DNA from: Castellaniella sp041675725
Lineage (GTDB): Bacteria > Pseudomonadota > Gammaproteobacteria > Burkholderiales > Burkholderiaceae_B
Length of the DNA: 39,474 bases
NCBI RefSeq assembly: GCF_041675725.1
Contig: NZ_JBAYTI010000027.1
Coordinates: 1-39,474, forward strand
Direction: 5' to 3'
Positions 8,586 through 17,385 of the stretch are shown here, in pieces (position 1 is the first letter of the stretch; each line of letters begins with the position of its first letter). The notes under the pieces were generated by a model that ran no database searches, had not been told where the DNA came from, and worked only from the letters and a program-made list of their open reading frames with translations. The translations under genes were made by a program, and so were the position numbers.

Positions 8586-9341
8586 CTATCGGTCGCTGCC
8601 CGCCGGTTCGTTCGGCTTGGCAGCACCGGCCTGCAGCAAATCGGGGCGGCGCATTCGGGTCAGGGCCAGCGCCTGCGCTTGGCGCCAGGCCCCGATCCGC
8701 TCGTGATGCCCCGACATCAGTACCTCGGGCACAGCCATCCCGCGCCACTGCTCGGGCCGTGTGTAGTGCGGGCAGTCGAGCAGGCCGCCTGCCTTGGCAG
8801 CAAAAGAATCCTGCTCGGCCGATGCGGCATCATGCAGCACCCCCGGCACCAGGCGCACGATGCTGTCGAGCCAGACCATGGCGGCGAGTTCGCCCCCCGA
8901 CAGGACGTAGTCTCCCAAAGAGATCTCGTAGTCCACGTAGGCATCGATGAACCGCTGGTCTACGCCCTCATAGCGGCCACATACGATGATGGCGCCCCGG
9001 CTGTGCGCCCATTCATGGGCCAAGGCCTGTTCATGGGGCACGCCGGCGGGTGAAAACAGAACGACGGGCGCCGGCGCCGCGTCTGCCTCGCCGGCTTCGG
9101 CCCGCAGGCGATCCTGGCGCACGGCCTCGACCGCCCGCGCCAGGGGCTCGGCCATCATGACCATGCCGGGCCCGCCGCCGTAAGGCCGGTCATCGACTGT
9201 CCGATGCACGTCCAAGGCATAATCGCGCGGATTCCAGGTTTTCAGCCCCCAAAGCCCGCGCCCATGGGCGCGCCCGCACACGCCAGCCGCCGTGAGCGCC
9301 GCAAACATCTCGGGAAACAGGGTAATGGCGTCAAAGCGCAT
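8586..9341 (-). CDS. trmD: tRNA (guanine-N1-)-methyltransferase TrmD
   Basis: A 251-residue SPOUT methyltransferase that makes m1G37 in tRNAs reading CUN, CCN and CGG and so prevents frameshifting. Visible signatures are RFDAITLFPEMF at the N-terminus, DDRPYGGGPGMVM, GRYEGVDQR and SLGDYVLSGGELAA, the trefoil-knot AdoMet site. The frame is open 21 codons further upstream, but the MRFDAITLFPEMF start matches the family and begins one base after the rimM stop. It is the last gene of a rpsP-rimM-trmD operon. The usual fourth gene, rplS, is absent: the next gene is the convergent trpB. Confidence 0.97.
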   Translation of the reverse strand: MRFDAITLFPEMFAALTAAGVCGRAHGRGLWGLKTWNPRDYALDVHRTVDDRPYGGGPGMVMMAEPLARAVEAVRQDRLRAEAGEADAAPAPVVLFSPAGVPHEQALAHEWAHSRGAIIVCGRYEGVDQRFIDAYVDYEISLGDYVLSGGELAAMVWLDSIVRLVPGVLHDAASAEQDSFAAKAGGLLDCPHYTRPEQWRGMAVPEVLMSGHHERIGAWRQAQALALTRMRRPDLLQAGAAKPNEPAGSDR

Positions 9342-9342
9342 G

Positions 9343-9966
9343 TCAGAAGTCAGCCGGCCAATTGCTGTCGATACGGCGCGCCGCGAGATCCACGTCCAGA
9401 ACATGGGCCGCCACGAATGGCACCAGGATATGGCGCGCCCGCCCGCGAGCGTCCAGTGCAGGCTCGAAGCGGCCAGTCGTGTCGTCTACGTGGCCAGCCG
9501 CCACCTGCAGAACCGGGTGGGCGCCGTTGTCGAATATATCGTCGACCTGCCCCAGAAGAACAGGCTGATCGCCCTGGCGGCCTGCCACCAGGCAGCCGAT
9601 GAGATCCACCCAGTAATATTCACCGGGATCCGCTTCAGGAAATTGCGCGCGGGAGACCCAGATCTTGCTGCCGCGCAGGCTTTCGGCCGCGTCGCGATCA
9701 TCGATGCCCTGTGCCTGGACCCGCAACCCCGCAGGCGCCGAATGGATGGCCCGAATGGTCAAGGCGCGCAACGGCGCCGGTTCGCCGCCAGGGCCAACCG
9801 GCGCCGACAGCCACCAGCTCGGCGCTGCCTGAAGCGCCAGTGCCGAAGAAGAATGGGCTTGAACCTTGAACCAACCGCGCACGCCGTGGGCCGCCAGCAC
9901 CCTGCCGACTTCGACCAGATCGGCTGGCGGTGTGATCGTCCCGTGGTTCCCCAGGGGCGTGACCAC
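9343..9966 (-). CDS. rimM: Ribosome maturation factor RimM
   Basis: A 207-residue 30S assembly factor that binds ribosomal protein S19. The N-terminal RimM barrel begins at DLVEVGRVLAAHGVRGWFKV. The PRC-barrel half contains GEYYWVDLIGC and VPFVAAHVLDVDLAARRI. I chose the GTG at 9966, which follows an AAGG element and lies 16 bases after the rpsP stop. Longer in-frame upstream starts would overlap rpsP in a different frame and add unrelated sequence. Its stop is separated from the trmD ATG by a single base, indicating tight translational coupling. Confidence 0.93.
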   Translation of the reverse strand: MVTPLGNHGTITPPADLVEVGRVLAAHGVRGWFKVQAHSSSALALQAAPSWWLSAPVGPGGEPAPLRALTIRAIHSAPAGLRVQAQGIDDRDAAESLRGSKIWVSRAQFPEADPGEYYWVDLIGCLVAGRQGDQPVLLGQVDDIFDNGAHPVLQVAAGHVDDTTGRFEPALDARGRARHILVPFVAAHVLDVDLAARRIDSNWPADF

Positions 9967-9982
9967 GGCCTTATCGTGCCGT

Positions 9983-10243
9983 TCAGGCGGCTTCAGCCAC
10001 CTTGGCGCTGTACTGCTTGACCAGGCGCGCCACGGTGTCGGACAGCTGTGCGCCATGCCCGACCCAATACTGGATGCGATCGAGCGCAATGCGCAGGTTT
10101 TCCTGACCTTCTGCAGCCACGGGGTTGTAAAAGCCCAGCCGCTCGATGAAGCGGCCATCACGGCGATCTCGCGAGTCAGCAGCCACGATGCTGTAAAAAG
10201 GGCGCTTCTTTGAGCCACCACGGGCCAAGCGAACCACAACCAT
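9983..10243 (-). CDS. rpsP: 30S ribosomal protein S16
   Basis: An 86-residue S16 protein of normal length. It starts MVVVRLARGGSKKRPFYSIV and contains the conserved DGRFIERLGFYNP block and the DRIQYWVGHGAQLSDTVARL segment. The AAAGGATG ribosome-binding site is strong. It is the first gene of the rpsP-rimM-trmD operon, with a recognisable extended -10 promoter just upstream. Confidence 0.98.
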   Translation of the reverse strand: MVVVRLARGGSKKRPFYSIVAADSRDRRDGRFIERLGFYNPVAAEGQENLRIALDRIQYWVGHGAQLSDTVARLVKQYSAKVAEAA

Positions 10244-10279
10244 GAATCATCCTTTTGAAAATTCAGTAAAAAACAAAAG

Positions 10280-10309
10280 ATTCTAGCATTGCAAGGCCCT
10301 TATCAGCAA
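10280..10309 (-). promoter_or_regulatory. Promoter of the rpsP operon
   Basis: On the minus strand, TTGCTG (10309-10304) and TAGAAT (10285-10280) are separated by 18 bases, with a TGC extended -10 directly before TAGAAT. The position, about 37 bases upstream of the rpsP ATG in an AT-rich leader, is right for a strong ribosomal-protein promoter. Confidence 0.65.
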
Positions 10310-10409
10310 TGATCGGGGGCCGGACCCTGCCCAGGCCGTGCCATCGGCGCGACAATACGCCCGGCTGGATACCGGCCTGGCAGGCTCGACGCCATTCGAT
10401 CCGCCGAAC

Positions 10410-10655
10410 TCAGCGCCGTTCGATATAGTGTGCCATGACGGCGTCATCCTGTTTCTCCTGGCGCAGCAAGCGGTTGCCCGTCTGCTGGCAGAAGGCCTGG
10501 AAGTCGCGCTCGGCGTGCGCATCGGTGGTCAGTACCTCGAGCAATTGCCCAGAGCCCAGGGTCGCGAGCGCCTTCTTCGCCCGCAGGATGGGCAATGGGC
10601 AGTTCAGGCCACGCGCATCGATGCGCTGATCTGGATGGGGGGCTGGCGGGTTCAT
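10410..10655 (-). CDS. TusA/SirA-like sulfurtransferase
   Basis: An 81-residue member of the TusA/YeeD/SirA family. The motif ARGLNCPLPILRAKKAL (about residues 13-30) carries the persulfide-bearing cysteine and the CPxP signature. The rest forms the usual small alpha/beta fold, ending in FCQQTGNRLL. Such proteins relay sulfur for tRNA thiolation, molybdenum cofactor synthesis or other thiolation. The ATG overlaps the alaS stop as ATGA, so translation is probably coupled to alaS. Paralogues are common, so the specific acceptor is unknown and I do not assign the symbol tusA. Confidence 0.9.
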   Translation of the reverse strand: MNPPAPHPDQRIDARGLNCPLPILRAKKALATLGSGQLLEVLTTDAHAERDFQAFCQQTGNRLLRQEKQDDAVMAHYIERR

Positions 10656-13279
10656 GCGACCGCCTCGAGGCGGCTGGCCAGCCAGACGGGGATCTGGGCC
10701 AGTGCCGCGTCCAGTGCCGCGACGTCCGGCCCCCCCCCCATGGCCATGTCGGGGCGGCCGCCCCCCTTGCCGCCCACTTGGGCTGCGCCTGCGGATACGA
10801 GATCCCCGGCTCTGACGCGCGCCACTCTATCGGGCCCCACGCCGGCCACCAGGCTGACCCTGTCTTCTGCCACGGTGGCCAGCAGGATCACCGCAGCCGG
10901 CAGGCGCGACTTGAGCTGATCGACCAGGCCCCGCAACGCCTTGGGTTCGACCCCCGGAACGCGGGCTGCCAGCAGCTTGACACCGGCGACGTCGATGGCT
11001 TGGTTTGCCAGGTCCGCCCCCGCCGCAGAGGCCAATCTATCCTGCAGGCGCGCTCTTTCGCGTTCGTCGTGGCGCAATTGCTGCTGCAGGCTATCGATGC
11101 GTTCGGGTACCGCTTCAGGGCGCGTCTTGAGCTGGTCGGCCGCCCGCTGAAGCGTATTTTGCATGCTCTGTACCCAGGCCAGCGCGCGATGCCCGGTGAT
11201 CGCCTCTACACGGCGTATGCCCGCGGCGACGCCGCCCTCGGACACCAGCTTGAACAGCCCGATGTCCCCCGTACGTTGCACGTGCGTGCCGCCGCACAGC
11301 TCGCGCGAGAACCCGATGTCCAACACCCGCACGACATCCCCGTATTTTTCGCCGAACAAGGCCATCGCCCCGCCGGCCACGGCTTCATCGTAGGACATCA
11401 GGCGCGCCCGTACAGCCTGATTGGCGAGTATTTCCTCATTCACGATCGCTTCCGTACGGGCGATCTGTTCGGCCGTCAGCGGCGCATCGTGGGCAAAATC
11501 GAAGCGCGTCTTGTCGGCATCGACCAGTGAGCCGCGCTGCTGGACGTGCTCACCCAGCACCTGGCGCAAGGCTTTGTGCATCAGGTGCGTCGCCGAGTGA
11601 TTGCGCATGGTGTCCTGGCGGCGGCGCACGTCGACGCAAGCCTGCACCGCATCCCCCACGGATAGCGTGCCTTCGAGCAGGCCGCCGTGGTGGCCATACA
11701 CCTGGCTATGGATTTTCTGGGTGTCATCGACCTGAAAACGGGCAGCCGGATTGCTCAGTACCCCCGCATCGCCCACTTGGCCACCGGATTCGGCGTAGAA
11801 CGGCGTGGCATCGAGCACGACAACTGCATCCTGCCCCTGAGCGATGCTCTGCACCGGTGTGCCTTCGACGTACAGTGCAAGGACATGCGCCTCGCCGTCG
11901 AGCCGCTCGTAGCCGTCAAAGCGCGTATCGGCCCCTTCATAAGCCAAATCCACGGCGGCCTTGAACCTGCCCGCAGCCCGGGCCTGCTCGCGCTGCCGGG
12001 CCATGGCGTGCTCGAAACCGTCGAGATCGACCGGAATCGAGCGTTCACGGCAAATATCGGCTGTCAGGTCGACCGGAAACCCATAGGTGTCGTACAGCAG
12101 GAACAGCGTCTGGCCATCGAGCGGCGTGCCCGATGGCCGCTCGGCCAGGGCCGCTTCGAGAATGCGCATGCCGTTTTCCAGGGTTTCGCCAAAACGCTCT
12201 TCTTCCTGGCGCAGCACCTGCTCGACCCGCTGCTGCTGGGCCATCAGTTCGGGATAGGCTTCGCCCATCTGCCCGACCAGATCGGCCACCAGACGATGGA
12301 AGAAAAGGCCCTTCTGGCCCAACTTGTGGCCGTGACGCAAGGCCCTGCGGATGATGCGCCGCAACACGTAGCCGCGCCCCTCGTTGCCCGGAATCACCCC
12401 GTCGACCACCAGAAAGCTGCAGGCACGGATATGGTCGGCGATGACTTTCAGTGAATTGTCATCCAGCCGGGCACAGCCGGTTTCGCGCGCAGCCGCCCGA
12501 ATCAACGCCTGGAACAGATCGATTTCGTAATTGGAATGCACATGCTGAAGCACCGCAGCCATGCGCTCGAGCCCCATGCCCGTATCCACACACGGCTTGG
12601 GCAGTGGATGCATGACGCCTTGCGCATCCCGTTCGAATTGCATGAACACCAGATTCCAGATCTCGATGTAGCGATCCCCGTCTTCTTCGGGCGAACCCGG
12701 CGGGCCGCCCCAGATGCCCGGGCCGTGGTCATAAAAAATCTCTGAGCAGGGTCCACAGGGCCCCGTATCAGCCATTTGCCAGAAGTTGTCCGACGCATAA
12801 CGCGCGCCTTTGTTGTCTCCGATGCGGATGATGCGCGCCTTCGGCACCCCGATCTGATCGGCCCAGATGCCGTAGGCCTCGTCGTCTTCGTGATAGACCG
12901 TGACCCAGAGGCGGTCGGCCGGCAGGCCATACACGCGCGTCAGCAGCTCCCAGGCGTAGGCAATGGCGTCTTGCTTGAAATAATCGCCGAAACTGAAATT
13001 GCCCAGCATCTCGAAGAACGTGTGATGCCGCGCCGTATAGCCGACGTTCTCGAGATCGTTGTGCTTGCCGCCCGCCCGCACGCAACGCTGTGCCGTTGTG
13101 GCCCGATGGTAAGGCCGGGTTTCCTTGCCCGTGAACACGTCCTTGAACTGGACCATCCCCGCGTTAGTGAACAGCAGTGTGGGATCGTTGCCCGGCACCA
13201 GGGAGGACGACGCGACGACCTGATGCCCTTTCGATTCAAAGAAAGACAGGAATTTCTGACGGATCTCGGAGGTTTTCAT
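10652..13279 (-). CDS. alaS: Alanine--tRNA ligase
   Basis: An 875-residue class II synthetase, full length. It starts MKTSEIRQKFLSFFESKGH and has the catalytic-core motifs TNAGMVQFKDVF and CVRAGGKHNDLENVG. The editing domain carries the zinc ligands in SATHLMHKAL and CGGTHVQRTGDIG. The C-terminal C-Ala region ends with a GGGRPDMAMGGG-type glycine-rich motif near residue 845, which matches the family. The ATG at 13279 is preferred over an ATG four codons upstream because it matches the family N-terminus. glpD lies only 50 bases upstream on the same strand, but a separate -10 element is present. The stop overlaps the TusA-like gene. Confidence 0.98.
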   Translation of the reverse strand: MKTSEIRQKFLSFFESKGHQVVASSSLVPGNDPTLLFTNAGMVQFKDVFTGKETRPYHRATTAQRCVRAGGKHNDLENVGYTARHHTFFEMLGNFSFGDYFKQDAIAYAWELLTRVYGLPADRLWVTVYHEDDEAYGIWADQIGVPKARIIRIGDNKGARYASDNFWQMADTGPCGPCSEIFYDHGPGIWGGPPGSPEEDGDRYIEIWNLVFMQFERDAQGVMHPLPKPCVDTGMGLERMAAVLQHVHSNYEIDLFQALIRAAARETGCARLDDNSLKVIADHIRACSFLVVDGVIPGNEGRGYVLRRIIRRALRHGHKLGQKGLFFHRLVADLVGQMGEAYPELMAQQQRVEQVLRQEEERFGETLENGMRILEAALAERPSGTPLDGQTLFLLYDTYGFPVDLTADICRERSIPVDLDGFEHAMARQREQARAAGRFKAAVDLAYEGADTRFDGYERLDGEAHVLALYVEGTPVQSIAQGQDAVVVLDATPFYAESGGQVGDAGVLSNPAARFQVDDTQKIHSQVYGHHGGLLEGTLSVGDAVQACVDVRRRQDTMRNHSATHLMHKALRQVLGEHVQQRGSLVDADKTRFDFAHDAPLTAEQIARTEAIVNEEILANQAVRARLMSYDEAVAGGAMALFGEKYGDVVRVLDIGFSRELCGGTHVQRTGDIGLFKLVSEGGVAAGIRRVEAITGHRALAWVQSMQNTLQRAADQLKTRPEAVPERIDSLQQQLRHDERERARLQDRLASAAGADLANQAIDVAGVKLLAARVPGVEPKALRGLVDQLKSRLPAAVILLATVAEDRVSLVAGVGPDRVARVRAGDLVSAGAAQVGGKGGGRPDMAMGGGPDVAALDAALAQIPVWLASRLEAVA

Positions 13280-13310
13280 GCACGGGGCCAAAAAGTGAAA
13301 CTAACCTGCC

Positions 13311-13316
13311 ATTATA
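13311..13316 (-). promoter_or_regulatory. Candidate -10 element of alaS
   Basis: A perfect TATAAT on the minus strand lies in the 50-base gap between the glpD stop and the alaS start, about 32 bases from the alaS ATG. The -35 region is poor, so this is a suggestion that alaS has its own promoter separate from glpD. Confidence 0.4.
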
Positions 13317-13329
13317 AATGCAGGATATT

Positions 13330-14958
13330 TCAGTGCGGTACTGTTCTGTACTGTGCCGCCAGCCGCAGAAACGCGTCCAGGGCGCCGCTGTGGCCGATCT
13401 CTTCTTCCAGGATCCGCGCCACCTCGGGCGCCGCCTGCATGGCGCGCGCCGCGTCCAGAAACAGCATGCGGTGGCGGCGAGCCAGGACGTCCTCTACGCT
13501 GCAGGCGTATTCGTAACGAGCCGCAAACCGTACCATGGCGCCGGTCAGGCCCAGGCCAAGGTCCACATCGTGCCCCGGCAAAGCGCGGACAATGGCTGCT
13601 TCGCTGCCATAGACGTGCAAGCCGGGCATTGCGGTCATGGGCGTGGCAGGCGTCCCGGGCGCAGGCGCGCCAACGAGCGGAAACCGGGCCGTGCGGCACG
13701 CCGGCAAGTGGGCAAGCAGCCCATGCTGCACACAATACTGCAGGACGTCCTCGGCCATGGCCCGATAGGTGGTCCATTTGCCGCCGGTAACCGTCACCAG
13801 CCGGCTCGGACTGAGGCGGATGTCATGTTCCCGGCTCAGCCGGCGGGTTTCGCCCCGACCGCGGCCCGCGGGCTTGACCAAGGGCCGAAAGCCGGCCCAG
13901 ATGCTGAGCACGTCGTCGACCCGCGGCGCACGGGCCAGCACCTTGGCCGATTCAGCCAGGATGAAGGATACTTCTTCGGGCAAGGCCTGCGGTTCGCGCA
14001 CGACGTGGCTGCGCGGCGTATCGGTAGTCCCGAGAATCAGGTGCCCCAGCCAGGGAACGGCAAACAGGACCCGGCCATCGCGCGTGCGGGGCACCAGCAA
14101 GGCCTCGCCACCCGGCATGAAGGAACGGTCGACCACCAGATGGACACCTTGGCTCGGTGCAAGCATGGGCGTGGCCACCCGGCCCCGGGCCGCGTCATCG
14201 AGGGTGCGCACGTCGTCGGCCCAGACACCGGTGGCGTTGACCACACAGCGGGCACGAACCTGGCCCACCCGCTGTCCAGCCGGATCCAGCGCATCCTGCC
14301 AGCGAACACCGCATACCTGCCCCTTTTCGTGCAGAATCTCCACGGCCGGGCAGTAATTGAGCAGCACGGCCCCCTGTGCCGCCGCAGTGCGCGCCAGGGC
14401 CAGCGCCAGCCGCGCGTCATCGAACTGCCCATCCCAATACTTCACCCCGCCCACGAGGTGCACGGGATTCACCCCCGGCAATTGCCGCGTGGTTTGATCC
14501 CGATTCAGCCACTGAGTGGCCCCCAGGCTCGCAGCGCCCGCCAGGCCGTCATAAATCTTCAGGCCCAGCCCGTAGAACGGCAGTTGCCAGGTACGATAGG
14601 CCGGCATGACGAAGCCCAGCGGCTGCGCCAGGTGCGGGGCATTGGCCAGCAAGGCCCGGCGCTCGTGCAGGGCCTCGCGCACCAGGGCGATATTGCCCTG
14701 AGCCAGATACCGCACGCCGCCGTGCACCAGCTTGGTGGCCCGCGATGACGTCCCTGCGGCAAAGTCATGCGATTCGAGCAACAGCACCGACAAGCCCCGC
14801 AGGCGGGCATCCAGAGCCACCCCCAGACCGGTGGCGCCCCCCCCGATGACGATCAGGTCGACCTCGTCGAGCGCCGCCAGCCGGGCCAGCAGCGCCTGTC
14901 GGGGCGCAAGCCCGAGAGCCGGCGCATCACATGCTGAATTTTTCACGCCATTCGTCAC
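13330..14958 (-). CDS. glpD: Glycerol-3-phosphate dehydrogenase, aerobic FAD type
   Basis: A membrane-associated flavoprotein of 542 residues that oxidises sn-glycerol 3-phosphate to dihydroxyacetone phosphate and feeds electrons to quinone. The FAD-binding motif VIGGGATGLGVALDA is at about residues 37-51. Family signatures AGTSSRATKLVHGGVRYL and LGTTDTP are clear, followed by the C-terminal DUF-type cap (ARRHRMLFLDAARAM). It begins with GTG at 14958 (another GTG is four codons in); no ATG is available near the expected N-terminus. It is divergent from glpR across an AT-rich 157-base region, so GlpR control is likely. Confidence 0.96.
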   Translation of the reverse strand: MTNGVKNSACDAPALGLAPRQALLARLAALDEVDLIVIGGGATGLGVALDARLRGLSVLLLESHDFAAGTSSRATKLVHGGVRYLAQGNIALVREALHERRALLANAPHLAQPLGFVMPAYRTWQLPFYGLGLKIYDGLAGAASLGATQWLNRDQTTRQLPGVNPVHLVGGVKYWDGQFDDARLALALARTAAAQGAVLLNYCPAVEILHEKGQVCGVRWQDALDPAGQRVGQVRARCVVNATGVWADDVRTLDDAARGRVATPMLAPSQGVHLVVDRSFMPGGEALLVPRTRDGRVLFAVPWLGHLILGTTDTPRSHVVREPQALPEEVSFILAESAKVLARAPRVDDVLSIWAGFRPLVKPAGRGRGETRRLSREHDIRLSPSRLVTVTGGKWTTYRAMAEDVLQYCVQHGLLAHLPACRTARFPLVGAPAPGTPATPMTAMPGLHVYGSEAAIVRALPGHDVDLGLGLTGAMVRFAARYEYACSVEDVLARRHRMLFLDAARAMQAAPEVARILEEEIGHSGALDAFLRLAAQYRTVPH

Positions 14959-15115
14959 GTCGTTCGCGTTTAAGAATCATTCGGAAATTTTCCCAATAAT
15001 TTCTATCTTTTTCATTGCGGTTCGTTTTAACCCAAATTCCCGTAGATATAAACCCCAAGATTTGTTCCTTTGTTTTCGTTGTACCATTTTCCCAGCGTGC
15101 CCACAGGTGTTTTCC
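14959..15115. promoter_or_regulatory. Divergent glpD-glpR control region with repeated TTCG-type half-sites
   Basis: This 157-base spacer is strikingly AT-rich for the window. It contains GTTCGCGTT (14962-14970), GTTCGTTTT (15020-15028) and GTTTTCGTT (15072-15080), with roughly 55-base spacing. DeoR-family GlpR proteins in other bacteria recognise TTCG-containing half-sites, so these are candidate operators. That is inference; I could not score them. Confidence 0.45.
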
Positions 15116-15880
15116 ATGAACCCCAATCCAAGACAGATCCAATTGCTGAAAATTTTGCATGGCACCGGGGCCTGCAGCCTCGAGACCCTGGCCCACGAAT
15201 TGGGCGTGACAGTACAAACGGTACGGCGCGACGTGCAGCGGCTGGCCGAAGCCCACCTGCTGGTTCGCTTCCACGGCGGTGCGCGGCTGCCCAACTCGAC
15301 CATCGAAAACATCGCCTACCAGCAGCGCGCGCAGCTGAACGCCGGCCGCAAGGAACGCATTGCCCAAGCCATCGCCCGGGAAATCCCCAACGACTGCTCG
15401 CTCATCATCAACATCGGCACGACGGCCGAGGCCATTGCCAGAGCGCTCATCCACCATACCGGCCTGCGCGTGATCACCAACAACATGAACGTGGCCTACA
15501 CGCTTGGCCCCGAGCCCGGGTGCGAGATCATCCTGGCCGGCGGCAGTGTGCGCTCACGCGACTACGGTATCGTTGGCGAGGCGACCGTCGAATTCATCCG
15601 TCAGTTCCGGGTCGACGTCGCCCTGATTGGGATTTCAGGCATAGAAGAAGATGGTACATTGCGCGATTATGACTTCCGCGAAATCAAAGTGGCCCAGGCC
15701 ATCATGCAGTCGGCGCGGGCAGTCTGGCTGGCCGCCGATGCCAGCAAGTTCCACAGGCCGGCCATGGTGCGGCTGGGCGAACTGGCCGATATCGACCGCC
15801 TGTTCACCGATGCGCAGCCGCCCGCGCCGTTCCCAGACCTGCTCGAAGCGGCTGGGGTCGACTGCATGATTGCATCCTGA
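15116..15880 (+). CDS. glpR: Glycerol-3-phosphate regulon repressor, DeoR family
   Basis: A 254-residue DeoR-family repressor. The N-terminal winged helix-turn-helix (about residues 6-58) has the DeoR signature LAHELGVTVQTVRRDVQRL and ends in FHGGA. The C-terminal sensor domain (about 75-230) includes NIGTTAEAIARAL and the DYDFREIKVAQA segment. GlpR proteins are released from DNA by glycerol 3-phosphate. The open frame extends far upstream, but the ATG at 15116 gives the standard family start. A GTG three codons earlier is an alternative. glpK follows after 10 bases, and glpD is divergent. Confidence 0.93.
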   Translation: MNPNPRQIQLLKILHGTGACSLETLAHELGVTVQTVRRDVQRLAEAHLLVRFHGGARLPNSTIENIAYQQRAQLNAGRKERIAQAIAREIPNDCSLIINIGTTAEAIARALIHHTGLRVITNNMNVAYTLGPEPGCEIILAGGSVRSRDYGIVGEATVEFIRQFRVDVALIGISGIEEDGTLRDYDFREIKVAQAIMQSARAVWLAADASKFHRPAMVRLGELADIDRLFTDAQPPAPFPDLLEAAGVDCMIAS

Positions 15881-15890
15881 GGCATACCGC

Positions 15891-17384
15891 ATGAGCTATC
15901 TCCTGGCCCTGGATCAGGGCACTTCCAGCACCCGCAGCATCGTGTTCGATTCGCGGGGCCGCATCGTAGGCATGTCGCAACGCGAGTTCGCACAGCATTA
16001 TCCCCAACCGGGCTGGGTCGAACACGATCCAATGGATATCTGGCGCACGCAAAAAGAAACGCTGCTCGAGGCCATCTCCCGGGCCGGCATCCAGCCAAAT
16101 GAGCTGGCCGGCATCGGGATCACCAACCAGCGCGAAACCACGGTGGTCTGGGACAGGCACACGGGCGCGCCCGTATACAACGCCATCGTCTGGCAGGACA
16201 GGCGCGCCGAGCCCACCTGCGCGGCCCTCAGGGCGCAAGGCCTGGAGCCCGGCATCCTGCAAAAGACCGGGCTGCGGATCGACGCTTATTTCTCGGCCAC
16301 CAAACTGAAATGGATCCTCGATCACGTACCCGGCGCGCGCGCGCGGGCCCAGGCGGGCGACCTGCTGTTCGGCACCATCGACAGCTGGCTGATTTGGCAA
16401 TTGACGGCGGGCCGCTGCCATCTGACCGACGTCAGCAACGCAGCCCGCACCCTGCTGATGAACGTCCACACAGGGCACTGGGACGACGATCTGCTTGCCT
16501 GCCTGGACATCCCCCGCGGGATGATGCCCGAGATTCTTCCATCCACGGCGGATTTTGGGCACGTAGATCCCCAATGGCTCGGGCGGGCCGTGCCCATCAG
16601 CGGGGTGGCTGGCGACCAGCAGAGCGCCCTCTTCGGCCAGGCCTGCTTCCGACCAGGCACTGCCAAGAACACCTACGGCACGGGTTGCTTCATGCTCATG
16701 AACATTGGCGAGCACTTCCGGATATCGGACAACGGCCTGGTAACCACGCGCGCAGCCCAACCCGACACAACGCCGGCCTTTGCGCTCGAAGGCAGCGTTT
16801 TCGTAGGCGGGGCGGTGGTCCAATGGCTGCGCGACGGTTTACAGGCGTTCGTGCACAGCAGCGACATCGAGGCGCTTGCTCGCAGCGTGCCCGATTCCGG
16901 GGGGGTCATGTTCGTACCCGCATTTACCGGATTGGGCGCGCCCTGGTGGGATCCAGACGCGCGCGGCACGATCACGGGCCTGACGCGCGGCACCAGCATG
17001 GCCCACATCGCCCGCGCGGCCCTCGAGAGCATTGCCTACCAGAGTGCGGCGCTGCTGCAAGCCATGGAGCGCGATGCCCAGGCGGCCCAGGCAGCGCCCA
17101 TGCAGGCGCTGCGCGTCGATGGCGGCGCCTGCGTCAATGACTTGCTGATGCAGTTCCAGGCCGACCTGCTGGGCATCCCCGTACTGCGGCCGACCATGAT
17201 CGAAACCACGGCGCTGGGGGCCGCCTTTCTGGCGGGCCTGCAGTCCGGCATCTATGCAAGCATCGAAGAGCTGGAATCCCTCTGGCGCATCGAACGCCAG
17301 TTCGATCCCGTCACGCCCCGCGACCAGGCCGCCGACCACCTGGCCGCCTGGGACCGCGCCGTCCGTCAAGCCTGCACGCACTGA
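15891..17384 (+). CDS. glpK: Glycerol kinase
   Basis: A 497-residue FGGY-family kinase that phosphorylates glycerol to glycerol 3-phosphate. It starts MSYLLALDQGTSSTRSIVFD (phosphate-1 motif). Other motifs are GITNQRETTVVWD, the FGGY signatures GTIDSWLIWQLT and GVAGDQQSALFGQ, and the ATP-site motif LRVDGGACVNDLLMQ. I chose the ATG at 15891, seven codons inside the open frame, because it follows the glpR stop with a GAGG element. No glpF glycerol facilitator is adjacent, so uptake must be by diffusion or a gene elsewhere. A TM2 protein gene starts one base after the stop. Confidence 0.98.
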   Translation: MSYLLALDQGTSSTRSIVFDSRGRIVGMSQREFAQHYPQPGWVEHDPMDIWRTQKETLLEAISRAGIQPNELAGIGITNQRETTVVWDRHTGAPVYNAIVWQDRRAEPTCAALRAQGLEPGILQKTGLRIDAYFSATKLKWILDHVPGARARAQAGDLLFGTIDSWLIWQLTAGRCHLTDVSNAARTLLMNVHTGHWDDDLLACLDIPRGMMPEILPSTADFGHVDPQWLGRAVPISGVAGDQQSALFGQACFRPGTAKNTYGTGCFMLMNIGEHFRISDNGLVTTRAAQPDTTPAFALEGSVFVGGAVVQWLRDGLQAFVHSSDIEALARSVPDSGGVMFVPAFTGLGAPWWDPDARGTITGLTRGTSMAHIARAALESIAYQSAALLQAMERDAQAAQAAPMQALRVDGGACVNDLLMQFQADLLGIPVLRPTMIETTALGAAFLAGLQSGIYASIEELESLWRIERQFDPVTPRDQAADHLAAWDRAVRQACTH

Positions 17385-17385
17385 C

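Noticed and set aside
13318..14748. A 476-codon open frame opposite glpD
   Set aside because: Low-complexity mirror of glpD, which has full FAD-binding and family motifs.
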